Source of the DNA: JAIOPA01 sp036522895
GTDB lineage: Bacteria > Eisenbacteria > RBG-16-71-46
Assembly (NCBI GenBank): GCA_036522895.1
Contig: DATDEX010000286.1
Coordinates: 1-64,000, forward strand
Direction: 5' to 3'
Length of the DNA stretch: 64,000 nt
Position 1 is the first letter of the stretch. Each line of letters starts with the position of its first letter. Position numbers and translations under genes: made by a program. The notes under the pieces were generated by a model. It had not been told where the DNA came from. It was given only the letters and a program-made list of their open reading frames with translations, and searched no databases. This document shows, in pieces, positions 1 through 8,830 of this stretch.

Positions 1-1
1 C

Positions 2-514
2 GGGACGCTGCACATCGCCGATCCGACGGCGGCGCTGGCGCAGCTGGCGCTCACCACGGCGTATAACGACGCCGCGGGCCGCAGCGTCGGTGCGATCATG
101 GTCGCCGGCAACCTCGGTGGCCTGACGCTGGCGCCGGGTGTATACAAGTCGACCTCCTCGCTCGAGATCTCCTCGGGCGACTTGACGCTCGACGCCAGGG
201 GCGACGCCAACGCGGTGTTCATCTTCGAGATGGCGTCCACGCTCGTCACGACGACGGGTCGCCGGGTGATCCTGACCGGCGGCGCGCAGGCGGCGAACAT
301 CATCTGGCAGGTCGGCAGCTCGGCCACGCTGGGCGTGAGCTCGGTCTTCAAGGGCAACATCCTCGCCATGGCCTCCATCACCGTCTCGACCCTCGCTTCG
401 GTGGAAGGCCGCCTGCTCGCACGGACCGGCGCGGTGACGCTGGACTCCAATGTGGCGATCATCCCCATCGGGGGTGGCGCGCAGCCGGTCACGACGCTTC
501 CCACCCGCATGTAG
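2..514 (+). CDS. Ice-binding protein, DUF3494 family (C-terminal part)
   Basis: The reading frame is open from the first bases of the window, so the N-terminus and signal peptide lie outside it; an internal ATG at 98 is not the start. The remaining 170 residues show the DUF3494 beta-solenoid pattern: an LAPGVY segment, then DARGDANAVFIFE, an ANIIWQVG strand, SVFKGNILA, and the VEGRLLARTGAVTLDSN repeat near the end. In known family members this fold binds ice or acts as a cell-surface adhesion domain. The protein stops about 20 residues after the last solenoid strand with no sorting domain. A strong hairpin follows at 588-625. The family assignment is firm; whether it binds ice or serves as an adhesin module cannot be told. 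Confidence 0.85.
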   Translation, partial: GTLHIADPTAALAQLALTTAYNDAAGRSVGAIMVAGNLGGLTLAPGVYKSTSSLEISSGDLTLDARGDANAVFIFEMASTLVTTTGRRVILTGGAQAANIIWQVGSSATLGVSSVFKGNILAMASITVSTLASVEGRLLARTGAVTLDSNVAIIPIGGGAQPVTTLPTRM

Positions 515-587
515 GTTATCCGAGCGCACATCTCGCGCCGGCGGACGTCGAACCACGCCGGCTCGGGGGTGACCGCTCCGGCTTCAC

Positions 588-625
588 CCTCGCCCCCCGC
601 GAACCATCGTTCGCGGGGGGCGAGG
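588..625. terminator. Bidirectional hairpin terminator
   Basis: A perfect 17-bp inverted repeat (588-604 and 609-625) with a 4-nt CATC loop and a C6/G6 core lies between the convergent genes ending at 514 and 694. There is no T-tract on either side, so it may act as an intrinsic terminator without a U-run or as an mRNA 3'-end stabiliser. Confidence 0.7.
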
Positions 626-693
626 TGCGTCACGGGCCGGGCGTGCCGGAGCGCCAGGTCGAGTGCCGCGGCTGCCCCGGCTCTCGGCGGCTC

Positions 694-1389
694 TCAACGG
701 TAGATGGACTTGAGCCTGCCCCAGGTGGATCGACGCACGTCGGTGACGTCGCTCGTGTAGCCCTGGCAGCTCACCACCGCGACCCCGGCGGGCACGCCCG
801 TGAAGCTCAGGAGTCCGGCCAGATCGACGCGCCCACGGTAGTCCTGCGAGGCCAGCCGCAATCGGAGGCGGAAGTGTGCCGACGCCAGGGCGTGCACCGG
901 GATCGCGAGCGGCTGCGAGATACTCCCATGGCAGCAGCTCCCGTTGGGGATCGCGAAGCCCGCCGAGTCCGAATCGGTCGCGATGGAGGCCGCGCAGGTG
1001 AAGTCGCCCTGCGGAACACCCGGGAACACGTTCCAGGAGCCCGAGATCGCGAGCCCGGCCGTGAAATCGAGCGGTGTTCCCGCGGGGAGCCCGACGACCC
1101 AGTATTCATCTTCCGTCGCCACCGAGCTGACCGCGAATCCCGGCTCGTTGAAGCTCACGTTGCTCGCGAGCTGCCCTTTCTTGAGATCGTAGCTCCCGTG
1201 CGAGTTCAACCCCAGGAGGTCCAACGCCGGCTGGCCCGAAACCACGCTCGCACCCGTCAACACGATCTGATTCTCAGGACAGGAGGCGGCGCGGGCGACG
1301 GCCGCCGCGGAAATCCACGCGAGCGCCAGAAGCGTGAGGAAGGGCCGCCGCCAGCGCGGCACCGGCGAAGTTCGAAGGGGCTCGTGCAT
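694..1389 (-). CDS. Exported protein of unknown function
   Basis: Encodes 231 residues from the ATG at 1389, chosen because GGGAGG lies about 10 nt upstream and a signal peptide follows directly (Arg-rich start, hydrophobic stretch FLTLLALAWISAAAVA, then ARAA/S). The mature part is beta-rich with two adjacent cysteines in GSCCHGS and a late VSCQGY, so a disulfide is possible. No known domain is recognised and there is no T9SS sorting domain at the C-terminus. It is convergent with the ice-binding gene and divergent from the lipoprotein gene at 1566, with which it would share the 1390-1565 control region. Function unknown; that it is exported is well supported. Confidence 0.7.
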   Translation of the reverse strand: MHEPLRTSPVPRWRRPFLTLLALAWISAAAVARAASCPENQIVLTGASVVSGQPALDLLGLNSHGSYDLKKGQLASNVSFNEPGFAVSSVATEDEYWVVGLPAGTPLDFTAGLAISGSWNVFPGVPQGDFTCAASIATDSDSAGFAIPNGSCCHGSISQPLAIPVHALASAHFRLRLRLASQDYRGRVDLAGLLSFTGVPAGVAVVSCQGYTSDVTDVRRSTWGRLKSIYR

Positions 1390-1565
1390 GAGGATGGGAA
1401 CCTCCCGTTCGCGAGGAGGATACCACCCGTGGCGTTCCCGCCACACCGCGAATGGCGCGCGCCGGCACCACCCGGTTCACTGCCGCGCCAATGCCGCGAG
1501 ATCGACGCGACCGACCCGTGGCATGTGATTTGTATGCTCCCGGCTCCCGTCTCGAGGGGTGGTCC

Positions 1566-2366
1566 ATGCGAAAACTTGCGTGCCTCGTGCTTATCCTGCT
1601 GGCGGCCGGATGCGAGCCGGCCCCGATCCTCCGACTCACGTCCCGGGACCCCGGCGCAACGTGGTTCCAGGGGCAGCAACTCGTGCGGCACGAGGCCGAC
1701 GGGGTGTCGGTCGTGGCTTCGTTCGACCGCAGCCTGGGGATGTATCTCGTCTTCGACGTGACGGTCGTCAACCGTTCGGACTCGACCCTGCTGATCGAGC
1801 CCCAGGACTTCAACTTCACGCTGGCGAGCTCGGGAGGGGAGCTGCGGCCGGCTCAGCAGAAGCCCTTTCCAGCGGTCGACCCCGAGGCCGAGCTCGCGCG
1901 CATCGACAAGGTCAGCTCGGCGCTCGAGTCCGGTCACGCGAACGGCAAGATGCTGGAAGCCGTCGGGGACCTGGCGGAGGCGGTGGTCGACGTGGCGGGG
2001 GCGGGCTCGAAGACCAAGGCGGAGCAGGATGCGGAGGAGAAACGCGACCTGGACCAGGCGATCGAGCGCCGCCAGGCGGACGAGACCCACGAGCGCACGA
2101 TGGCGAGCCTGGCGGAAAGCCGGGACTACTGGGCGTCCCGAGCGCTGCGGCGCACGCAACTCGCGCCGCGGCAGTCGATCAGCGGCAAGATCGCCCTGCC
2201 GGCTGGGCCGATCACGGCGCTTCTTTCACGGCCGACGCACGCCAATTCGATCACGAGCTTCGATGACGGCGCCGCGCTCGCGCCGGGTGACATCCTCATC
2301 CTGACGTTGCACTCGCCCATCCGAGCCAACGCCGGGGGCATGGAATTCATCGTTCGAGAACTATGA
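1566..2366 (+). CDS. Lipoprotein with coiled-coil segment
   Basis: 266 residues from the ATG at 1566, preceded by GAGGGG. The N-terminus is a textbook lipoprotein signal (LILLAAGC, modified Cys16). Residues about 55-95 resemble a beta-sandwich of the extracellular DUF4352 type (YLVFDVTVVNRSDSTLLIEP). A charged, Glu/Arg/Gln-rich helical stretch around residues 120-190 is likely coiled coil. The end (LAPGDILILTLHSPI) is beta again. Probably anchored to the outer membrane or periplasmic face. A -10-like TATGCT lies at 1533-1538. No specific function can be assigned. A hairpin follows immediately after the stop. Confidence 0.75.
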   Translation: MRKLACLVLILLAAGCEPAPILRLTSRDPGATWFQGQQLVRHEADGVSVVASFDRSLGMYLVFDVTVVNRSDSTLLIEPQDFNFTLASSGGELRPAQQKPFPAVDPEAELARIDKVSSALESGHANGKMLEAVGDLAEAVVDVAGAGSKTKAEQDAEEKRDLDQAIERRQADETHERTMASLAESRDYWASRALRRTQLAPRQSISGKIALPAGPITALLSRPTHANSITSFDDGAALAPGDILILTLHSPIRANAGGMEFIVREL

Positions 2367-2370
2367 GGAT

Positions 2371-2411
2371 CGGCGCCGGCGGCGGGAAAGGGCATCCCTC
2401 CGCCGGCGCCG
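2371..2411. terminator. Bidirectional hairpin terminator
   Basis: A perfect 12-bp GC stem (2371-2382 with 2400-2411) encloses a 17-nt loop that can form its own small AGGG/CCCT helix. It starts 4 bp after the lipoprotein stop and ends 32 bp before the stop of the convergent sialidase-like gene. Confidence 0.6.
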
Positions 2412-2443
2412 TGGCAAGTAGCTGGTTCCATTCTAAAGGTAGG

Positions 2444-3826
2444 TCACAACTCGAACGCGAGCACGATCTCGGGCAACTCCTTCGTGACGCCGGAGGAGTC
2501 GATCCAGGTGTCGATCGTCGAGTCGGTGTAGATCACCGCCGCCTTGCCCGAGATCGGGTCCTCCGCGACCTCGAACAGATCGAGCAGCTCGCGATTCGTG
2601 TTGTTGACGCACCCCGAGCCCTCGAGGCAAATGGGGCCCACGCGGTTCGGGGTATTGCTGACGAGCTTCACCGCCCAGGATCCACCGCTGAACTGGGAAT
2701 CGTAGACGTTCCACACCGCGTCGGTTTGGCCGGGCGACGAGGCCGTCGAGCCGTAGTAGACGACGTCGATCTTGCCGTTCCTGGCCGCAACCCACGGCAT
2801 CACGGTCGTGTTGACGGCAGACACCTTGATCGCCGCCGACCACGAGAAGCCGCCGTCCGTCGAGGAGGACACCCACACGCCATGCGTGTCCGTCCAAGCC
2901 GTATGGACCGCGTGCGTGAGCGGGTCGACGGCGAGCGACGGCCAGAAGTTGTTGAGACGAACGAAGGGAGCGGCGTGGAAGACGCGCGTCGAACTCCAGT
3001 GGTCGCCGCCGTCGGTGGAGTGTGAGACGTAGATGTTGTTGAAGTTGGCGCTGGAGCCCTTCGTCTGGGGCTCGCCGGCCGCATAGGACTGGTAAACGAC
3101 ACCTGTCGAAGGGTCGGCGACGATCGGGCCGACCGAGTTGTTGAACGTCGCGTCGCCCGTCGCCGCGCCCTGGCCCGGAATCGGCGAGCCGGCGTTCCTC
3201 CAGGTCATGCCGTCGTCGGTCGAGTGTTTGACGCGGATCAACGTGCTCGACTGCGCGTCGTGGTACGACACCCAGGCGTTCGTGCCGGCGGAGGTGATCC
3301 ATTGGCGGTCCGCGCCGGAGACATCGAGGAAGGCGTGCGTGCACGCCCCGGGAAATGTCGTCCCGGCGGGGCACCGGGTGACATTGACGCCGAGCTGGGC
3401 CGAGTTGAACTGCTTGTTCGTGATCAAGTCGAGATCGGCGAGCAGTGTCGTGCCCGACGACGTGATCTCGACGTCCGCGTCTTCGTCGCCGAGCGTTCTC
3501 CGGCCCGCCCCGACGTTCTGGAGATCGGTGTCCATCGCGCCGAAGTACGATGGCGTCGAGCCGAACCTTCCCTTCCAAAGGTTGACCTGGAACGGGAGCC
3601 ACGCCAGCCCGTCGACCGCCATCGTGCCGTCGGAGCCGAAGGCGATCGCGGGCTCACTGTTCCCGGTCGAGTTGGAATTCGGCGCGGTCGTGATGCCCAG
3701 CGACGCCGTGGCGATCAGGGGCGTGTTCGTGAAGTCGGTGCGGGGTCTCGCCACGGCGCTCGTGGCGATCGCACCCGTCGTGATGGTCACCGCGGCCAAG
3801 ATGAGGATGATTCTCGTGCACGTCAT
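2444..3826 (-). CDS. Secreted sialidase-like (Asp-box/BNR) protein
   Basis: 460 residues from the ATG at 3826, chosen because AAGGAGG lies 7 nt upstream and a signal peptide follows (IILILAAVTITTGAIATSAVA). Three Asp-box motifs of the S-x-D-x-G-x-x-W type are visible (STDDGMTWR, STDGGDHWS, STDGGFSWS), the hallmark of a six-bladed sialidase/BNR propeller. Repeated LAVDP/IVADP and WVSYHD/HTAWTD blade strands support this. The arginine triad of true sialidases is not evident, so it may only bind or hydrolyse another polymer. Unlike many neighbours it has no type A sorting domain, so it is probably released to the periplasm or by another route. Confidence 0.8.
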   Translation of the reverse strand: MTCTRIILILAAVTITTGAIATSAVARPRTDFTNTPLIATASLGITTAPNSNSTGNSEPAIAFGSDGTMAVDGLAWLPFQVNLWKGRFGSTPSYFGAMDTDLQNVGAGRRTLGDEDADVEITSSGTTLLADLDLITNKQFNSAQLGVNVTRCPAGTTFPGACTHAFLDVSGADRQWITSAGTNAWVSYHDAQSSTLIRVKHSTDDGMTWRNAGSPIPGQGAATGDATFNNSVGPIVADPSTGVVYQSYAAGEPQTKGSSANFNNIYVSHSTDGGDHWSSTRVFHAAPFVRLNNFWPSLAVDPLTHAVHTAWTDTHGVWVSSSTDGGFSWSAAIKVSAVNTTVMPWVAARNGKIDVVYYGSTASSPGQTDAVWNVYDSQFSGGSWAVKLVSNTPNRVGPICLEGSGCVNNTNRELLDLFEVAEDPISGKAAVIYTDSTIDTWIDSSGVTKELPEIVLAFEL

Positions 3827-4061
3827 ATGGCCTCCTTCCGCGAGTCGGGCGCTTCGAGGACCCATCCACCGACCGGCCAGCCCGATTCTCCCGCGCGTGC
3901 CCGGTACCGAAGAATCTCGCGCCCGTCTCGATCGAGGCTAGCACCGGCGTGGGCGTGCACCCAGGGCGGGTTGAGCGAGAACGACGAGGCGGGTGCGGCC
4001 GCGCCACACGCCCCCACCCCCGGCGGGCGCACGCAGGCGTTCGGGGTGCCGGAAGGTCGCA

Positions 4062-4090
4062 TTGGCTGCCGCCGGGACTGAGGTTAGGCT
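4062..4090 (+). promoter_or_regulatory. Sigma-A-type promoter for the membrane kinase
   Basis: TTGGCT at 4062-4067 and TAGGCT at 4085-4090 with a 17-bp spacer, ending 16 bp before the first possible start codon of the kinase gene. It matches the pattern seen upstream of other genes in the window. Confidence 0.5.
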
Positions 4091-4105
4091 CGCGGCGCGA
4101 TTGCC

Positions 4106-5824
4106 TTGATCGCGGCGATGTCAGTGATCCGGCGAGAGGGCACGATCTTGTCCCAGTCGAAGGACCGCGACGGAACCCGTCGGGAAGCCTCGGACCGAAG
4201 CCTGTTCGATCCACACGGTGGAGCCGGCGCCTCCACGGGACTGAGCACGAGCTGGCATCTGCCCCGCGACCTTCGGCTTCAGGCGACCCGGCGACTTCGC
4301 GTGATCGCCCTCCTTTACGCGCTGGCGTTTTTCCTCGCGGATTTCGGTCCGCCGCTGTTCCTGGGCTCCATCCGGGAGAAGTTCCAGGATCCCATCGACT
4401 GGGCGGCGACCGCGGCCTCGATCGTCGCGGGATTGGTCGTCGCCGCGCTCGTCGCCAGCCCACGATTGAGCTGGGAGACCAAGGTGAACCTGGGCCTCGT
4501 GTTCGAGGTCGCGGCGAGCTACGGGATTGCCCTCTCTCAGTACCTCGGGGTCTCGGTGGTGGCTGCCGCGCCGATCGTCCTGCACGTGATCTCGCCGTCG
4601 TGGGTCGCGGTCTGGATGGTGTTTTTCGCGGTCGTGGTCCCCGCACCGCCCGGTCGGGCTCTGCTCGCGCTCATCGGCGCGGCGTCCGCTCCGCCCGTCG
4701 TGATCGGCCTCGCCCTTCATCACGCCGGGCTCTCGCATCTCATGTCCCCGTCCATGTTCTTCCTCCACCACGTGTTCACGTACATGATCTGCGCGATGCT
4801 GGGCTACGTGGGCGCGCGCGTCGTGTATGCACTTGGCGCGGATGTCTCGCGCGCACGCGAGCTGGGGAGCTATCGATTGATCGAGCGTCTCGGCGCCGGG
4901 GGAATGGGGGAGGTGTGGAAGGCTTCACACCACCTGCTCGCAAGGCAGGCCGCGATCAAGTTCATCCGGCCGGACGCGATCGCGAGTTCCGACCCCCAGG
5001 AGACGAAAACCGTGCTCAAGCGGTTCGAACTCGAGGCGCGGGCCACCGCCTCGTTGAGCTCGGCACACACGGTTGCGATCTACGACTACGGGGTCACCGA
5101 CGACGGCACGTTCTACTACGTCATGGAGCTGCTCGACGGTATGGACTGCGATCGCCTCATCCGCTCGTTCGGACCGCTTCCCCCCGCGCGCGTCGTGCAC
5201 CTAATGGCACAGGTGTGTGAATCGCTCGAAGAGGCACACGACAAGCACCTGATCCACCGGGACGTGAAGCCCGCCAACATCTATGTGTGCCGGTCGGGCA
5301 ATCGCTGCGACTTCGTGAAGGTGCTCGATTTCGGCATCGTGGCCCACCCGCTCGCGCCATCGGTGCCCGAGCTCCGGCTCACGCTTCCGCAGGAAGCGGT
5401 CGGAACGCCGCAGTTCATGGCCCCCGAGGTGGCACTCGGGCAGAAGCTGGACGGCCGCGCCGATCTCTACGGGCTCGGCTGTGTGGCCTACTGGCTCGCC
5501 GCGGGAAGGCCGGTGTTCGAGGGCTCGAGTGTCTACGACGTCATCGCGAAACACCTGCACGAGCCACCCGATCCCCCATCCCTTCACGCGCCGGGGGGGA
5601 TGCCGCCCGAGCTGGACGCGCTGATCCTGCGCTGCCTCGCCAAGGAGCCGGCACAGCGACCCGCGGACGCCCGCGAGCTCGCTCGCCAGCTCCGCGTCCT
5701 TCCGCTCCCCGACCCGTGGAGTGAGGAGCTCGCGGAAGCCTGGTGGAACGACCGCCTCGCGAGCGGAGCCAGCCCCGGCCGGGGGGTGACCGGCGACTTG
5801 ACCGGCGCGCCGACGGAGTCCTAG
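4106..5824 (+). CDS. Membrane Ser/Thr protein kinase (N-terminal multi-helix sensor)
   Basis: 572 residues if it begins at 4106; the ATG at 4118 is equally possible. Residues about 65-250 hold some six hydrophobic helices (first VIALLYALAFFLADF), an unusual place because most bacterial Hanks kinases carry the membrane segment after the kinase. The kinase domain spans about 256-530: glycine loop GAGGMGEV, ATP-anchoring Lys285, catalytic HRDVKPAN with Asp386, DFG with Asp408, and the GTPQFMAPE activation segment. All catalytic residues are present, so it should be active. A promoter lies at 4062-4090. The next gene, 85 bp on, encodes a second kinase, suggesting a signalling pair. The stimulus is unknown; the multi-helix part may sense a membrane or small-molecule signal. 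Confidence 0.9.
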   Translation: MIAAMSVIRREGTILSQSKDRDGTRREASDRSLFDPHGGAGASTGLSTSWHLPRDLRLQATRRLRVIALLYALAFFLADFGPPLFLGSIREKFQDPIDWAATAASIVAGLVVAALVASPRLSWETKVNLGLVFEVAASYGIALSQYLGVSVVAAAPIVLHVISPSWVAVWMVFFAVVVPAPPGRALLALIGAASAPPVVIGLALHHAGLSHLMSPSMFFLHHVFTYMICAMLGYVGARVVYALGADVSRARELGSYRLIERLGAGGMGEVWKASHHLLARQAAIKFIRPDAIASSDPQETKTVLKRFELEARATASLSSAHTVAIYDYGVTDDGTFYYVMELLDGMDCDRLIRSFGPLPPARVVHLMAQVCESLEEAHDKHLIHRDVKPANIYVCRSGNRCDFVKVLDFGIVAHPLAPSVPELRLTLPQEAVGTPQFMAPEVALGQKLDGRADLYGLGCVAYWLAAGRPVFEGSSVYDVIAKHLHEPPDPPSLHAPGGMPPELDALILRCLAKEPAQRPADARELARQLRVLPLPDPWSEELAEAWWNDRLASGASPGRGVTGDLTGAPTES

Positions 5825-5909
5825 CCCCGCTCGTGCAAGCTCACGGCGACCGCGAAGCTCACTCGATTCCTGCTCCCCGGTGGCGTCGGCGGTGCGCTAC
5901 AATCTCCCG

Positions 5910-7718
5910 ATGCCACTGACCGTCGGTACCCGTCTCGGCCCCTATGAAGTCCTCGCCCCGGTCGGTGCGGGGGGGATGGGCGAGGTCTATCGCGCGCGGG
6001 ACACCCGTTTGGGCCGCGATGTGGCGGTCAAAGTGCTCCCCTCGCACCTGACCGAGAGCGCCCAGGCCCGCGCCAGGTTCGAGCGCGAAGCGCGCGTCGT
6101 TTCGGGGCTCAACCACCCGCACATCTGCGTGCTCCACGATCTCGGGCGGGAGGGCGAGATCGACTACCTCGTCATGGAGCTGGTCGAGGGCGAGTCGCTC
6201 GCGGACCGGCTTTCCCGCGGCCCGCTCCCGATCGCCGAGGTGCTGCGGCTCGGGGCCGAGATCGCCGACGCGCTCGACCGTGCGCATCGGGCCGGCGTGG
6301 TGCACCGCGACTTGAAACCCGGCAATGTGATGCTCTCCAAGTCCGGGGCCAAGCTCATGGACTTCGGGCTCGCCCGCGAAGGCCGCCCGGGAGGCGCCTG
6401 GATCGCGTCCGGTTCCGGGCCCGGGCCGATGTCGCAGTCGCCGACGATCGCGACGCCACTCACGGCCGAGGGCGCGTTCGTCGGCACGAGCCACTATATG
6501 GCGCCCGAGCAGCTCGAGGGCTACGAGGCCGACGCGCGCAGCGACCTGTGGGCGCTCGGCTGCGTGCTCTACGAGATGGCCACCGGGCGACGCGCGTACG
6601 AGGGATCGACACCGGCCTCGCTGATCTCTTCGATCATGAAGGACCAACCCCGCCCGACGACCGAGTTTGCGCCGCTCACGCCGGCGGGCCTCGACCGCGT
6701 GCTCCGCGCCTGCCTGGCCAAGGATCCGGAGCAGCGCTGGCAGAATGCGCACGACGTGGCGCTCGCGCTGCGCTGGCCGGCGGCGGAACCCGTGGCCGTG
6801 GGTCGCTCGGCCGGGTCGCTCAGCCAGCGGGAGTTCGTGCTCACCGCCGGGCACGTGCGCCAGCTCGCCGAGCGGAATCCGCGGCTCGTGGGCTATCCGG
6901 TGACCTACGTCGACAACCAGGTCCAGTCCGACCAGCTGGTGGTGTTCCTGCACGGGCTCGGGGCCGACGGCGGCCAGTTCGAGCTTTTCCTCAACGCCTC
7001 ACCACATCGCGCCGTCGCGGTCACGCTGGTCGGGTTCGGGCGGGAGGAGAAGCGCCGCCCCACCCTGGGGCTTGACGACCATTCGCGCGTGCTGCGCATG
7101 CTGCTGCGCGAGATCGTTGCCGAGTGCCGGCCCCGGCGCACGCTCCTCGTCGGGCACTCGGCGGGCGCCGACCAGCTCCTGCGCATGCTGCATGAGGACG
7201 CCGCGGCCGGCGTCAAGATCGACGGGCTCATCGCGCTCGGCCCGAACGTCAGCCTCGGCACCTGCTTCGCCACCCGGCTCTATGCGAAGATCGACGCCGC
7301 CAATCCGGATGGCACGCTCGCGATCCTCAAATCGCTCGCCGAGCACATCGACTCGCTCGAGACGTGGCTCGTGGTGCAGAGCTACTTCGCGCAAATGTTC
7401 ATCAAGCTCGGCGCGGACCTGGAGCCGCTCCGGCGTTACGCCGCCGACCTGGTGCGACCGTTCGAGGAGCCCGGCGATCCGCTGGCGGATTGGTACCGGA
7501 GCGCGAAGCAGCGCGTCCAGAACGTTCGGCTCGTGTTCTCGAACGAGGAGGCCGCGGCCGCGGAAGCGCTCCTGGCCCGCCATCTCGAGAGCAACGTGCT
7601 GGGCGACGACTTCACGGAGAGCTCGTTCGCGATCGAGCGCGTGCACCACCTAGCGCTGCTCGAAATCGGCCTCGTCACCCGACACGTCGAGGAAGTGTTC
7701 CGCTCGATTCACGACTAG
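5910..7718 (+). CDS. Ser/Thr protein kinase fused to alpha/beta-hydrolase
   Basis: 602 residues from the ATG at 5910, chosen because MPLTVGTRLGPYEV is the usual beginning of such kinases; a -10-like TACAAT sits only 6 bp upstream, so the mRNA may be leaderless. Residues about 12-285 form a complete Hanks kinase: GAGGMGEV, Lys41, HRDLKPGN with Asp134, DFG with Asp151, SHYMAPE. There is no membrane helix. Residues about 340-600 form an alpha/beta-hydrolase: oxyanion segment LHGLGADGG (His348), nucleophile elbow GHSAG with Ser417, and a C-terminal HHLALLE that can supply the catalytic His. The acid residue is not clear. Linking a kinase to a serine hydrolase in one chain suggests that phosphorylation controls an esterase or lipase-like activity. 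Confidence 0.9.
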   Translation: MPLTVGTRLGPYEVLAPVGAGGMGEVYRARDTRLGRDVAVKVLPSHLTESAQARARFEREARVVSGLNHPHICVLHDLGREGEIDYLVMELVEGESLADRLSRGPLPIAEVLRLGAEIADALDRAHRAGVVHRDLKPGNVMLSKSGAKLMDFGLAREGRPGGAWIASGSGPGPMSQSPTIATPLTAEGAFVGTSHYMAPEQLEGYEADARSDLWALGCVLYEMATGRRAYEGSTPASLISSIMKDQPRPTTEFAPLTPAGLDRVLRACLAKDPEQRWQNAHDVALALRWPAAEPVAVGRSAGSLSQREFVLTAGHVRQLAERNPRLVGYPVTYVDNQVQSDQLVVFLHGLGADGGQFELFLNASPHRAVAVTLVGFGREEKRRPTLGLDDHSRVLRMLLREIVAECRPRRTLLVGHSAGADQLLRMLHEDAAAGVKIDGLIALGPNVSLGTCFATRLYAKIDAANPDGTLAILKSLAEHIDSLETWLVVQSYFAQMFIKLGADLEPLRRYAADLVRPFEEPGDPLADWYRSAKQRVQNVRLVFSNEEAAAAEALLARHLESNVLGDDFTESSFAIERVHHLALLEIGLVTRHVEEVFRSIHD

Positions 7719-7779
7719 AGTGTTTCGTGTCGCGCGATCCGCGCGGCGCGTGGCCGCATCACCGGTCCCGGAGGTCACC

Positions 7780-8736
7780 ATGTCCCGCGTCGTCCTTGCT
7801 TCGTTGCTCGCGGTCCTGACGGTCCTCGTGCTCGCGCCCCGGTGCTTCGCCGACCCACCGGTGGTGGTCTTCTCGACCGACTTCGAGACCGGGCTTCCGG
7901 CGCAGTTTTCGGCGCCCGGGGCGGTGATCGAAGGCGTGCAGGGGTATTCCGGGCTCGGCCCCGTCGGCCGCCGGTTTGGCGGCAACTTCCTCCACTACAC
8001 GAGCGTCACGCTGTTCCCGACCACGTTGACCGTGCGCAATCTGCCCGCGCACGACCACCTGAGCGTCAAGTCCCTGCTCGCGATCATCGATTCATGGGAC
8101 GGCACCGAGATCATGCAGATCTCGGTCGACGGCAACCTTCGCTTCGCCAACCGGTTCTCGCTCGCGCTTGCGGATACGACCACCTATTCTCCCGCCCCGC
8201 CCGGCGCGATCCTCAGCATGGGGAGGGAACTCGGCTTCTCGCTCGGCAGTTACTACGCCCGCGACCGCGCCTACGACCTGGGTGTCGAGCCCGCGTTTCT
8301 CGACCTGCCGCACACGGCGGACTCCGTGGTGGTCGCCTGGACGATCAGCGCGCTCTCCGGGCCCGCGGCCGATCAATGGCAGGGCGGCGGCGACGAATCG
8401 TGGGGGATCGACGCGATCTCGGTGGAGGTCTCCTCGCAGACGACCGGCGTCGGCACGGACCCCGCGTCGGTCCACTTCGCCGTGCGCGCGACTCCCAATC
8501 CCGCGCGGGACGGCCTCGTGCGGCTGCAGCTCGTGCTCCCGGCTTCGGGTGGGGCGCTCGTGGAGCTGATCGACCTCGCCGGCCGGCAGGTGTCCTCGCG
8601 TGAGCTGGATTCCGCCGCCGCCGGGAAGCGGTCGGTGGAGTTGCCGATCCCGTCGGGGCTCGCGCCGGGTCTGTACTTCGCCCGGGTGACGCAGGGCGCG
8701 GCGGCGCGCGCCACGAGGGTGATCGTTCAGAACTGA
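7780..8736 (+). CDS. Secreted protein with T9SS type A sorting domain
   Basis: 318 residues from the ATG at 7780, preceded by GGAGGTCACC. A signal peptide (VVLASLLAVLTVLVLAPRCFA) leads into a roughly 200-residue beta-sandwich domain (DFETGLPAQF, YSGLGPVG, HDHLSVKSLLAIIDSWDG) that resembles a carbohydrate-binding or lectin-like jelly roll but matches no family I can name. The last 85 residues are a type A sorting domain: TPNPARDG, VELIDLAGRQV, GLAPGLYFARV. It is therefore predicted to cross the outer membrane by T9SS and be anchored or released. The gene lies 61 bp after the kinase-hydrolase gene and could be co-transcribed with it. Confidence 0.8.
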   Translation: MSRVVLASLLAVLTVLVLAPRCFADPPVVVFSTDFETGLPAQFSAPGAVIEGVQGYSGLGPVGRRFGGNFLHYTSVTLFPTTLTVRNLPAHDHLSVKSLLAIIDSWDGTEIMQISVDGNLRFANRFSLALADTTTYSPAPPGAILSMGRELGFSLGSYYARDRAYDLGVEPAFLDLPHTADSVVVAWTISALSGPAADQWQGGGDESWGIDAISVEVSSQTTGVGTDPASVHFAVRATPNPARDGLVRLQLVLPASGGALVELIDLAGRQVSSRELDSAAAGKRSVELPIPSGLAPGLYFARVTQGAAARATRVIVQN

Positions 8737-8830
8737 CGCCGCTCGCCGAGAGGCTCGGCCGTACGTCGCACGCAGCGACCCACGCGCCGACGATTCGGCG
8801 CTTCGCGTCGGCATGGAGGGGGCTGAACGC

